NCBI GenBank assembly: GCA_038200385.1
Contig: JBBPYA010000069.1
Location: forward strand, 1-13,398
Length of the DNA stretch: 13,398 nucleotides
From: JBBPYA01 sp038200385
GTDB lineage: Bacteria; Actinomycetota; Actinomycetes; Mycobacteriales; Geodermatophilaceae
Direction of reading: 5' to 3'
Below, piece by piece: positions 1 through 6,327 of this stretch (the stretch's first letter is position 1; every line of letters begins with the position of its first letter). Made by a program: the position numbers and the translations under genes. The notes below the pieces were generated by a model that saw only the letters and a list, made by a program, of their open reading frames with translations, was not told the DNA's origin and ran no database searches.

Positions 1-986
1 AGTGCCGAGGCCGATCGGCCCGCCGCGACCACTCGGGCGCCCAGCGCCGCGACCATCGCGCCGTTGTCGGTGCACAGCCGGGGACGGGGCACCCGCCGCT
101 TGACACCGGCCTGCGCGCAGCGCTGCGCGGCCAGCGCCCGCAGCCGGGAGTTGGCCGCCACCCCGCCGCCGATGAGCAGGTCGGACACGCCGTGCTCACG
201 GCAGGCCCGCAGCGCCTTGCTGGTCAGCACGTCGGCCACCGCCTCCTGGAACGACGCCGCGACGTCAGGGACGTGGACCGGCTCGCCGGCCCGCTCGCGG
301 CCCTCCACGTAGCGGGCGACGGCGGTCTTGAGGCCGGAGAAGGAGAAGCCGTACGGCGCGTCCCGCGGCCCGGTCATCCCACGGGGGAACGCCACCGCCG
401 TCGGGTTACCGCCGACGGCGATCCGGTCGATGACCGGGCCGCCGGGATAGGGCAGTCCCAGCAGCCGGGCGACCTTGTCGAAGGCCTCCCCTGCCGCGTC
501 GTCGACGGTGGCGCCGAGGGTACGGATGTCCTGCGCCACGTCCCGGACGAGCAGCAGCGAGGTGTGCCCGCCGGACACCAGCAACGCGATGAGGGGCACC
601 GGCAGGTCGCCGTGCTCCAGCGTGTCGACCGCCACGTGGGCGGCGAGGTGGTTCACGGCGTACAGCGGGCGGTTGAGCGCCAGGGCGTAGGCCTTGGCCG
701 CGGCAGTTCCGACGAGCAGGGCGCCGGCCAGGCCCGGCCCGACCGTCACCGCGATCGCGTCGATGTCGGACAACTGCAACCGGGCCTCGGCCAGCGCCCG
801 GTGCACTGTCGGCACCATCGCCTCCAGGTGCGCCCGGGCGGCGACCTCGGGCACGACTCCGCCGAAGCGGACGTGGCTGTCGACGCTGGAGGCCACCGCG
901 TCGGCGAGCAGGACATTGCCCCGGACCAGGCCGGCGCCGGTCTCGTCGCAGGAGGTCTCGATGCCGAGGATCAGCGGGTCAGCCAC
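1..986 (-). CDS. tsaD: TsaD, tRNA N6-adenosine threonylcarbamoyltransferase (C-terminus cut by window edge)
   Basis: This is the catalytic subunit of the t6A machinery. It moves the threonylcarbamoyl group from threonylcarbamoyl-AMP to A37 of ANN-decoding tRNAs in the cytoplasm. About 328 residues are visible and the family is usually 340-350 long, so perhaps 10-25 residues lie beyond the left edge. The N-terminus reads IETSCDET (residues 9-16). The metal-binding pair is His113 and His117 in NHLAAH, the nucleotide-binding SGGHT is at 138-142, an SFSGLKTA segment follows, and the metal-ligand Asp307 sits in CTDNGAM (305-311). The start is the GTG at 984-986, chosen because MADPLILGIETSCDE is the normal N-terminus; it overlaps the end of rimI by 8 nt, which implies translational coupling. 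The tsaB-rimI-tsaD order is typical of actinobacteria. No key residue is missing in the visible part. Confidence 0.97.
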   Translation of the reverse strand, partial: MADPLILGIETSCDETGAGLVRGNVLLADAVASSVDSHVRFGGVVPEVAARAHLEAMVPTVHRALAEARLQLSDIDAIAVTVGPGLAGALLVGTAAAKAYALALNRPLYAVNHLAAHVAVDTLEHGDLPVPLIALLVSGGHTSLLLVRDVAQDIRTLGATVDDAAGEAFDKVARLLGLPYPGGPVIDRIAVGGNPTAVAFPRGMTGPRDAPYGFSFSGLKTAVARYVEGRERAGEPVHVPDVAASFQEAVADVLTSKALRACREHGVSDLLIGGGVAANSRLRALAAQRCAQAGVKRRVPRPRLCTDNGAMVAALGARVVAAGRSASA

Positions 987-1509
987 GGGCCATCACCACC
1001 GCGTCGGTTCCGCTGGGCTGGTAGTAGCGCGGCCGCCGCCCGACCGGGCGGAACCCGTGCCGCTCGTAGAGCCGCTGCGCGGTCAGGTTGTCGGCCCGGA
1101 CCTCCAGCAGCATCCGGAAGAGCTGGCGGCGCTCGGCCTCGGTGAGCAGCGCGCGCAACAGGCTCGCTCCGAGCCCGCGGCCCTGCCACTGCTGGAGCAC
1201 CCCGACGGTCAGCACGTGCGCCTCATCGCCGAAGACCCCCAGCCCGGCGTAACCGACCACCCGCCCGGCGGCCAGCGCGACCCGGTAGTAGCGATCGTCG
1301 GGCTGCGCCAGCTCCGAGCGCAGCATCCCCTCGGACCAGGCCTCGGCGCCGAACAGTTCGGTCTCCAGTGCCAGCAGGGCAGGCAGGTGGTCGCCCCGCA
1401 GCCCCTCGAACGTCACCGCCGCAGGATCGACGGCCCCGGGACCGCCGCCGTTGCCGGCGTCGGCCGGTCGGCCGGTGCTCCCGCGCTTGGGGCCGCGCAC
1501 GCCATTCAC
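979..1509 (-). CDS. rimI: RimI-type GNAT N-acetyltransferase (ribosomal protein S18 alanine acetyltransferase family)
   Basis: This is a 176-residue GNAT-fold acetyltransferase that uses acetyl-CoA to acetylate protein N-termini; RimI is classically the S18 enzyme, with broader substrates in mycobacteria. The acetyl-CoA pyrophosphate loop QGRGLG is at residues 109-114 within VLTVGVLQQWQGRGLG. The RimI-like segment LEVRADNLTAQRLYERHGF runs 135-153, and an EAWS motif lies near 56-59. The first 30 or so residues are Gly/Pro/Arg-rich and not part of the fold. The GTG at 1507-1509 overlaps the tsaB stop by 4 nt (GTGA), which supports this start. A second in-frame GTG at 1414-1416, at the start of the conserved fold, lacks a Shine-Dalgarno sequence. 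Encoded between tsaB and tsaD, it probably shares their transcript. Family assignment is firm; the native substrate is inferred. Confidence 0.93.
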   Translation of the reverse strand: MNGVRGPKRGSTGRPADAGNGGGPGAVDPAAVTFEGLRGDHLPALLALETELFGAEAWSEGMLRSELAQPDDRYYRVALAAGRVVGYAGLGVFGDEAHVLTVGVLQQWQGRGLGASLLRALLTEAERRQLFRMLLEVRADNLTAQRLYERHGFRPVGRRPRYYQPSGTDAVVMARG

Positions 1510-2168
1510 GCCGATGCCGCCGGGATCCGCGCGGCCAGCTCGGTGGCGTCCGGGCGGCGCAGGTAGGCGGCGACCAGCGGCCCGGCCGGGCGGCCGGCGG
1601 TCAGCTCGGTCCCCGCGGCGGCCACCAGGCCGGCGCCGGTCGGGCCGGCGGCCTGCGCGCCGGGCAGCCCGTGGAGCACGGCGCCAGCGCCGACGAGCCG
1701 GGCGCCCGAATGCCCCGCCAGCACGTCGCCCACCGTCGCAGGGGCGCTGACGTGCGGGCCGTCCACCCGCAGCCCCTCATCGTACACCGCCCAGTAGACC
1801 TCGCGCCGCCGGGCGTCGGCAGCGACCACGACCCGCCCGGACGGGTCGGGCAGACCGAGCACGGTGGCATCCAGCGAGCCGACGCCGTACACCGGGATCG
1901 CGAGCGCGTCGGCCAGCGCGGCGGCGCTGACCATCCCGACCCGCAGCCCGGTGAACGGGCCGGGTCCGACGCCGACGACGACCGCGGCAAGCTCCTCGGC
2001 TGAGTGCCCGGCCTCGGTCAACACCGCATGGATGCCGGGGCTCACCGCCTCTCCGTGCCGGGGTGGGCCCCCGCCGCGGCGTTCGACGAGCACTGCCACG
2101 TCCGAACCGACCCGGGCCAGACCGACGACCACTCCGGCCGTCGCGGTGTCGAGGGCGAGGACGAGCAC
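1506..2168 (-). CDS. tsaB: TsaB, t6A complex dimerization/scaffold protein
   Basis: This ASKHA-fold paralogue of TsaD has no catalytic role of its own. It dimerises with TsaD and helps TsaE engage the complex during t6A37 synthesis. The 220-residue product begins MLVLALDTAT, carries the signature GPGPFTGLRVG at residues 68-78, and has a DARRREVYWAVYD segment (118-130) typical of the family. Its length fits actinobacterial TsaB. It starts at the GTG at 2166-2168 and has no obvious Shine-Dalgarno sequence. A TAGCCT hexamer ends exactly 7 nt before the start codon, which suggests leaderless transcription from its own promoter. It is the first gene of the tsaB-rimI-tsaD cluster and is divergent from the lipoprotein gene 111 bp away. 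Confidence 0.95.
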   Translation of the reverse strand: MLVLALDTATAGVVVGLARVGSDVAVLVERRGGGPPRHGEAVSPGIHAVLTEAGHSAEELAAVVVGVGPGPFTGLRVGMVSAAALADALAIPVYGVGSLDATVLGLPDPSGRVVVAADARRREVYWAVYDEGLRVDGPHVSAPATVGDVLAGHSGARLVGAGAVLHGLPGAQAAGPTGAGLVAAAGTELTAGRPAGPLVAAYLRRPDATELAARIPAASA

Positions 2169-2175
2169 GGCACCG

Positions 2176-2181
2176 AGGCTA
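2176..2181 (-). promoter_or_regulatory. Candidate -10 element for a leaderless tsaB transcript
   Basis: On the minus strand TAGCCT (a TANNNT match) is followed by exactly 7 nt and then the tsaB GTG. In actinobacteria this spacing puts the transcription start at or next to the first base of the start codon. I see no good -35 match 17-18 nt upstream and no Shine-Dalgarno sequence, both compatible with leaderless initiation. The glmS start shows the same arrangement. The site is predicted from spacing alone; TANNNT is a loose pattern. Confidence 0.4.
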
Positions 2182-2234
2182 GCCGCGCTCCGGGCGGTCC
2201 CCTGTCCCGGATCCAGGCGCCTCCGGCGGGCGGG

Positions 2235-2251
2235 GCTGGCACAATGCCAGC
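2235..2251. repeat. Perfect 7-3-7 inverted repeat in the tsaB/lipoprotein divergent region
   Basis: GCTGGCA, a CAA spacer, then TGCCAGC form an uninterrupted palindrome. It lies 54 nt upstream of tsaB and 28 nt upstream of the preferred lipoprotein start. It could be an operator for a dimeric regulator acting on one or both divergent promoters, or a hairpin in the lipoprotein mRNA leader. No second copy of this exact sequence was noticed in the window. An alternative ATG for the lipoprotein begins inside it at 2244. Confidence 0.4.
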
Positions 2252-2279
2252 TTCACCGACCCGTAGACCGGGGGATGCC

Positions 2280-2960
2280 GTGCCCAGGCCCGAGGCCACC
2301 CGACCGCGCCGTGCCGCGCTCGGAACGACCCTGACCGCCCTGCTGCTGCTCGCAGCCTGCTCATCGACCGTGGCGGGGACGCCGACCGCCGCCGGCGGGT
2401 CCTCCGCCACGACGTCGAGCAGCTCCCCGCCGACCACGACGTCGAGTGCGCCCACGACGACCGATCCGGGGACGGCGGGCGAGCTGTCGTGCACCGGCGA
2501 CAACGCGGTCCTGCCGGAGGGGCAGCCGTTCTGCTTCACCAAGCCCGACGGGTTCCGGATCGACGACGTGTCCATCGACAACCAGGCCGGGTCGTCGGCG
2601 TCGTACACCAGCGGGCTGCTGCTCAGCCAGCGTGACGTCATCGTGTTCAGCGTCTACGACCTGAACACCAGCACCGACGACCTGTCCGACCAGGAACTCA
2701 CCGACGCGCTCCGCCCGGTGATCGACCAGCTGTCCGCGCAGGGCTTCGACTTCGGCAGCGCCGAGCCCGACCTGCGCGAGGTCGACAAGGCGCGCGCGTT
2801 CTACTACACCGGCTCGGACGCCAGCGGGCTGAACAGCGACACCTACTTCATCTTCCGGGGGCACACCGAGCTGCAGGTCAACTGCCAGTGGGCGGACATG
2901 AAGCAGGTGGTGCTGGCCGGCTGCGACACCGTCCTGGCCGACCTGCAGCTGATCGGCTAG
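2280..2960 (+). CDS. Secreted lipoprotein of unknown function with Ser/Thr-rich linker and four cysteines
   Basis: I do not recognise the family. From the GTG at 2280 (preceded by GGGGGA) the product has 226 residues. It has a basic n-region (RPRR, residues 8-11), a hydrophobic core (AALGTTLTALLLLAA, 12-26) and a lipobox LAAC with Cys27 as the lipidated residue. So it should be exported, lipidated and held on the outer face of the membrane. A disordered Ser/Thr/Pro linker (about 28-66) leads to a globular domain of about 155 residues with Cys71, Cys85, Cys202 and Cys215, an even number compatible with two disulfides. The visible size and layout recall small actinobacterial lipoproteins with one extracytoplasmic domain. 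An in-frame ATG at 2244 would add 12 residues. It is the only intact plus-strand gene, and its stop is 6 nt from the tsaE stop, tail to tail. Confidence 0.85.
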   Translation: MPRPEATRPRRAALGTTLTALLLLAACSSTVAGTPTAAGGSSATTSSSSPPTTTSSAPTTTDPGTAGELSCTGDNAVLPEGQPFCFTKPDGFRIDDVSIDNQAGSSASYTSGLLLSQRDVIVFSVYDLNTSTDDLSDQELTDALRPVIDQLSAQGFDFGSAEPDLREVDKARAFYYTGSDASGLNSDTYFIFRGHTELQVNCQWADMKQVVLAGCDTVLADLQLIG

Positions 2961-2966
2961 CGGCGG

Positions 2967-3461
2967 CTACCGGCGCGCGCCGGTCCGACCGGCCAACCCG
3001 GGCAGCCGGTCTCGCCAACCCGGACCGGAGGGGTGCAGCTGCGCCACCCGCAACTCCTGGGTGGCGTGTCGCTGCAGCTCGACCGTGAGGTGTTCGGCGG
3101 CGAGCCGTTCGGCGAGGCCGGCCCCCCACTCCACGACGGTGACCGCCTCCGCCTGGTCGGTGTCCAGGTCGAGGTCGTCGAGCTCGGCGAGGCCACCCAG
3201 CCGGTAGGCGTCGACGTGGACGAAGGGGATCCGCCCCTCGCGGTGGACGCGGGCAAGCACGAAAGTCGGCGAGATCACGCCACTCAGGACACCCAGGCCG
3301 GCGCCGACCCCCTGCGCCAGCACCGTCTTGCCCGCCCCCAGCGGGCCGGTCAGCACCACGAGGTCACCGGCCATCACCAGCACCCCGATCCGATGCCCCA
3401 ACTCCCAGGTGTCCTGCGCGGTGGGCAGCTCGACGCGGAGCCGGCCGGGCGGCTGGCTCAC
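2967..3461 (-). CDS. tsaE: TsaE, ATPase of the t6A tRNA-modification complex
   Basis: This small P-loop ATPase binds the TsaB-TsaD dimer, and ATP hydrolysis resets the complex for repeated rounds of t6A37 synthesis. The 164-residue product has the Walker A loop GPLGAGKT at residues 39-46, the conserved SPTFVL (64-69), VHVDAYRL (81-88) and a VVEWGAG segment (109-115), all hallmarks of the family. The C-terminal 20-25 residues are Arg/Gly/Pro-rich and probably not folded. The GTG start at 3459-3461 overlaps the stop of the upstream glycosylase gene by 4 nt (GTGA), so translation is probably coupled. In this genome it is the last gene of the alr-side operon and is separated from tsaB by an opposite-strand lipoprotein gene. 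Confidence 0.95.
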   Translation of the reverse strand: MSQPPGRLRVELPTAQDTWELGHRIGVLVMAGDLVVLTGPLGAGKTVLAQGVGAGLGVLSGVISPTFVLARVHREGRIPFVHVDAYRLGGLAELDDLDLDTDQAEAVTVVEWGAGLAERLAAEHLTVELQRHATQELRVAQLHPSGPGWRDRLPGLAGRTGARR

Positions 3462-4078
3462 CGCTCGGGATCGGATCTGAGCAGGTCGGCGACCAGCGCG
3501 AGGTCCGCGCGCAGCGCGGCCAGCGGCTCGCCGCGTGGGCCGAAGCGCAGCGCCGCCGACGGGTGGTACGTCGCCAGCAGCCGACGGCCCTCGACGAGGT
3601 GCACCCGGCCGCGCGCGGCGGCGAGCACCGCTCTGCGGCCGAGGAAGCGCTGGGCGGCGGACAGCCCGAGCGTGCAGATCAGCTCCGGTGCGATCAGCTC
3701 GAGCTGGCGGTACAGCCAGCCGGAGCAGGCCGCCACCTCGGCCGACCGCGGCGTGCGGTTACCAGGAGGCCGGCACTTGACGACGTTGAGTACCGCGATC
3801 TCGGCCCGGACCAGCCCCACCTCGCCGAGGATCCGGTCCAGCAGCTGCCCCGAACGGCCGACGAACGGGTGTCCGGACTCGTCCTCCGCGGCTCCCGGCG
3901 CCTCGCCGACGAGTACCAGCCGGCTCCCCGGCGGTGCCTCGCCCACGACCACCTGGGTGCGCCCGGCGACCAGCTCGGGGCAGACCCGGCAGCCGGCGGC
4001 CGCGGCCGCCAGCTCGGTCCAGTCCCGGCAGGCGTGCGCGGTCGATGCCACGTCGGGTGGCGCCGTAGGCACGGTCAC
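3458..4078 (-). CDS. Family-4 uracil-DNA glycosylase with a 4Fe-4S cluster
   Basis: This base-excision repair enzyme removes uracil, produced by cytosine deamination, from DNA; high-GC genomes are especially exposed to this damage. The 206-residue protein shows the family-4 motif GEAPG at residues 58-62 followed by EDESGHPFVG (65-74), and the second active-site motif HPS at 172-174. Four cysteines are placed as cluster ligands: Cys30 and Cys33 (CRVC), Cys102 (KCRPPGNR) and Cys118, with the C-x2-C and C-x15-C spacing of this family. It lacks the KRRIH insertion characteristic of UdgX, so I prefer classical family 4. Its GTG start overlaps the hydrolase stop by 4 nt and its stop overlaps tsaE by 4 nt, embedding a DNA-repair gene in a cell-wall/tRNA operon. 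Confidence 0.92.
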   Translation of the reverse strand: MTVPTAPPDVASTAHACRDWTELAAAAAGCRVCPELVAGRTQVVVGEAPPGSRLVLVGEAPGAAEDESGHPFVGRSGQLLDRILGEVGLVRAEIAVLNVVKCRPPGNRTPRSAEVAACSGWLYRQLELIAPELICTLGLSAAQRFLGRRAVLAAARGRVHLVEGRRLLATYHPSAALRFGPRGEPLAALRADLALVADLLRSDPER

Positions 4079-5148
4079 CGTCGCGACCCGTCCGCAGCGG
4101 CGGCAGAGGCGCGGTCCAGCAGGGCCAGCAGTGCGTCGTTGACCGGGTCCGGATGCTCCATCATCGCCAGGTGTCCGCCGCCTTGCACGACGAGCAACTC
4201 CGCGTCGGGAAGCTGCGCGGCCATCGCCGCGCTGTGCGCCAGGGGTGTCAACCGGTCCTTGTCGCCGCAGACGATCAGCGTCGGTACGCCGCGCAGCGCG
4301 GAGAGCGCGGACACGGTGTCCTGCCCCATCAGGGTTCCAAAGTACTCACCGATCACGTCGACCGGCGTCGAGCCGATCAGGGCGCCGACGTAGTCGACGA
4401 GCGCCGGACTGACCTCGGGGTCGCCGAAGCTGTACAGCCGGGTGAGCCACCACGACAGGTCCGATCCGGTCCTGCGGGTCAGCTCGGCCAGCCGCGGCTG
4501 GGCGCGGACGCCGCGGGCCAGCGCCGGCAGCGCGAGCAGCTTGAGCGGGGCGAGGAAGCGGGGCAGGCCGAGATCGACATCGGCCAGCGCTCCGGTCGTG
4601 GTCGACAGCAGCGCCACCGCCCGGACCTGCTCGCCGAACAGTTCGGGCCTGGCCTGGGCCAGCGCCAGGATCGTCATGCCACCCATGGAGTGCCCGATCA
4701 GGACGACCGGGTGGTCGCCGGCGGTGGCGTGGATGACCGCGTGCAGGTCGCTGGCGAGCTGGTCGAGCTGGGCGGACTCGGCCGAGCCGCGCTGGCTCGC
4801 GCCGTGGCTGCGTTGGTCGTAGAACACCAGCCGGACGTCGGGGCCGGCCAGTGCCAGCCGCTGGTAGTGCCAGCTGCCCGTGGCCAGTGTGTAGCCGTGG
4901 ACGAGCACGACGACCAGCGGCGCGTCCAGGCCGCCGACCTCCTGCACGGCCAGCGCGATCCCGTCATCGGCGATGACTGTGCGGGTCCGGTCCGAGGGCA
5001 ACCGGCCGTACGGCGTGGCGGCCAGGGGATCGCGTGCCGCACGCTGGTCGGCGATCCGGCGGCGCTGCACGGCTACCGCCGCGCCGGCGCCGGCAGTGAG
5101 CAGTCCGGTGGCGGCGCCGAGCAGCCCGACGACCCGTCCCGACGGCAT
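4075..5148 (-). CDS. Alpha/beta-fold hydrolase with N-terminal membrane segment
   Basis: This is a 357-residue serine hydrolase of the alpha/beta superfamily; the substrate is unknown. Residues 5-28 form a Gly/Ala/Leu/Val-rich hydrophobic stretch followed by QRRRI, so it is probably an uncleaved membrane anchor or a poorly cleaved signal. The catalytic domain starts near residue 57. The oxyanion motif VHGYT is at 83-87, the nucleophile Ser154 is in GHSMGG (152-157), the acid is most likely Asp298 in GDKDRLTP, and the base is His326 in GGGHLAMMEHP. A helical cap (roughly 185-280) is present. The ATG start overlaps the alr stop by one base (TGATG). Hydrolases of this type directly after alr are common in actinobacteria, which suggests a cell-envelope role, but that is inference. 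Esterase, lipase or epoxide-hydrolase-like activities are all possible. Confidence 0.9.
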   Translation of the reverse strand: MPSGRVVGLLGAATGLLTAGAGAAVAVQRRRIADQRAARDPLAATPYGRLPSDRTRTVIADDGIALAVQEVGGLDAPLVVVLVHGYTLATGSWHYQRLALAGPDVRLVFYDQRSHGASQRGSAESAQLDQLASDLHAVIHATAGDHPVVLIGHSMGGMTILALAQARPELFGEQVRAVALLSTTTGALADVDLGLPRFLAPLKLLALPALARGVRAQPRLAELTRRTGSDLSWWLTRLYSFGDPEVSPALVDYVGALIGSTPVDVIGEYFGTLMGQDTVSALSALRGVPTLIVCGDKDRLTPLAHSAAMAAQLPDAELLVVQGGGHLAMMEHPDPVNDALLALLDRASAAAADGSRR

Positions 5149-6278
5149 CAGCGGTTCCGCGGGGACAGCTCGACGTAGCGGCGGGTCAGCCGTCCGCCGA
5201 CGCGGGTGACCAGCTCGTAGTGGATGGTGTCCGCCGCGTCGGCCCAGTCCTGGGCGCTGGGCTCACCGTCGTCGCCCGGCCCCCAGAGCAGCACCTCGTC
5301 TCCGGCGTGGACCTCGTCGGCACCGATGTCCACGACGAACTGGTCCATGCACACCCGCCCGCTGACCCGGCGCCGTCGACCGCCGAGCAGGACCGGGCCG
5401 GCGTTGGATGCCGCCCGCGGGATGCCCTCCGCGTACCCGATGGGTACCAGCGCGAGGCCGGTCTCGCCCTCGGTGACGTAGCTGTGGCCGTAGGAGACCC
5501 CGCTGCCGGCGGCCACCTGCTTGACCAGCGCCACCTGGGCGCGCACCGTCATCGCCGGGCGCAGCCCGTGGTCGGCCGGATCCCCGCCCAGCGGGTCCAG
5601 GCCGTAGCAGGCCACACCGGGCCGGACCATGTCCAGCCAGGTGTCCGGACGGGTGAGGGTCGCCGCGGAGTTGGCCAGGTGCGCGGACAGCTCGGTCAGG
5701 CCGGCCGCCTTGGCCTGGTCCAGCGACTCCCGGAGCACCGCCAGCTGAGCGTCCACAGTGGGGTGTCGCGGCTGGTCGGCGTAGGCCAGGTGGCTCCACG
5801 CCGCCACCGGCTCGACGAGTCCCTCGGCCCGGGCCCGCACGGTCTCGGCGACGAGTTCCGGCCAGTCCGCCGGAGTCGCCCCGCCACGGGACAGACCGGT
5901 GTCCACCTTCAGGTGCAGCCGGGCGGTGACCCCGGTGGACCGAGCGGCAGCGCAGACCTCGGCCAGCGCCCACCCTGCGTTGACCGACACCTCGACGCCG
6001 GCCGCGACCGCTTCGGCCACCCGCTCCCCCGGGCCGGCGAGCCAGGCCAGCACCGGCTCGGTGATCCCGGCCGCGCGCAGCGCCAACGCCTCGTCGAGGG
6101 CCGCGACCCCGAGCATGTCCGCACCCCCTGCCAATGCGGCGCGGGCGCACGGGACGAGCCCATGCCCGTATCCGTCGGCCTTGACCACCGCCATCAGCGG
6201 TCGGCCCACGTGCTGGCGGAGGGTCTCGACGTTGGCCCGCACCGCGTTCAGGTCGACGACGATCTCTGCCCGGGCCAC
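5148..6278 (-). CDS. alr: Alanine racemase, PLP-dependent
   Basis: It interconverts L- and D-alanine in the cytoplasm and supplies D-Ala for the peptidoglycan stem peptide. The 376-residue product is full length. The N-terminal barrel carries the PLP-binding Lys33 in AVVKADGYGHG. Lys124, in HLKVDTGLSRGG, matches the residue carbamylated in Geobacillus Alr, and Arg131 is the arginine that contacts the PLP pyridine nitrogen. In the C-terminal domain Tyr263 (SYGHSY) is the second catalytic base, and GYAEG (281-285) and the CMDQ substrate region (310-313) are intact. The GTG start at 6276-6278 is preceded by GAGAGA about 8 nt upstream. It follows nnr by 49 bp, with one weak hairpin in the gap, and its stop overlaps the hydrolase start. 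Confidence 0.97.
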   Translation of the reverse strand: MARAEIVVDLNAVRANVETLRQHVGRPLMAVVKADGYGHGLVPCARAALAGGADMLGVAALDEALALRAAGITEPVLAWLAGPGERVAEAVAAGVEVSVNAGWALAEVCAAARSTGVTARLHLKVDTGLSRGGATPADWPELVAETVRARAEGLVEPVAAWSHLAYADQPRHPTVDAQLAVLRESLDQAKAAGLTELSAHLANSAATLTRPDTWLDMVRPGVACYGLDPLGGDPADHGLRPAMTVRAQVALVKQVAAGSGVSYGHSYVTEGETGLALVPIGYAEGIPRAASNAGPVLLGGRRRRVSGRVCMDQFVVDIGADEVHAGDEVLLWGPGDDGEPSAQDWADAADTIHYELVTRVGGRLTRRYVELSPRNR

Positions 6279-6327
6279 CGGACCATTCTCTCAGAGCAGA
6301 CCTGGTGATCCTGGGACCAGCGGAGGG

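Noticed and set aside
6302..6320. Small hairpin in the nnr-alr gap as a terminator
   Set aside because: The stem is only 5 bp with a 9-nt loop and no T-tract; chance occurrence is likely and the genes look co-transcribed.
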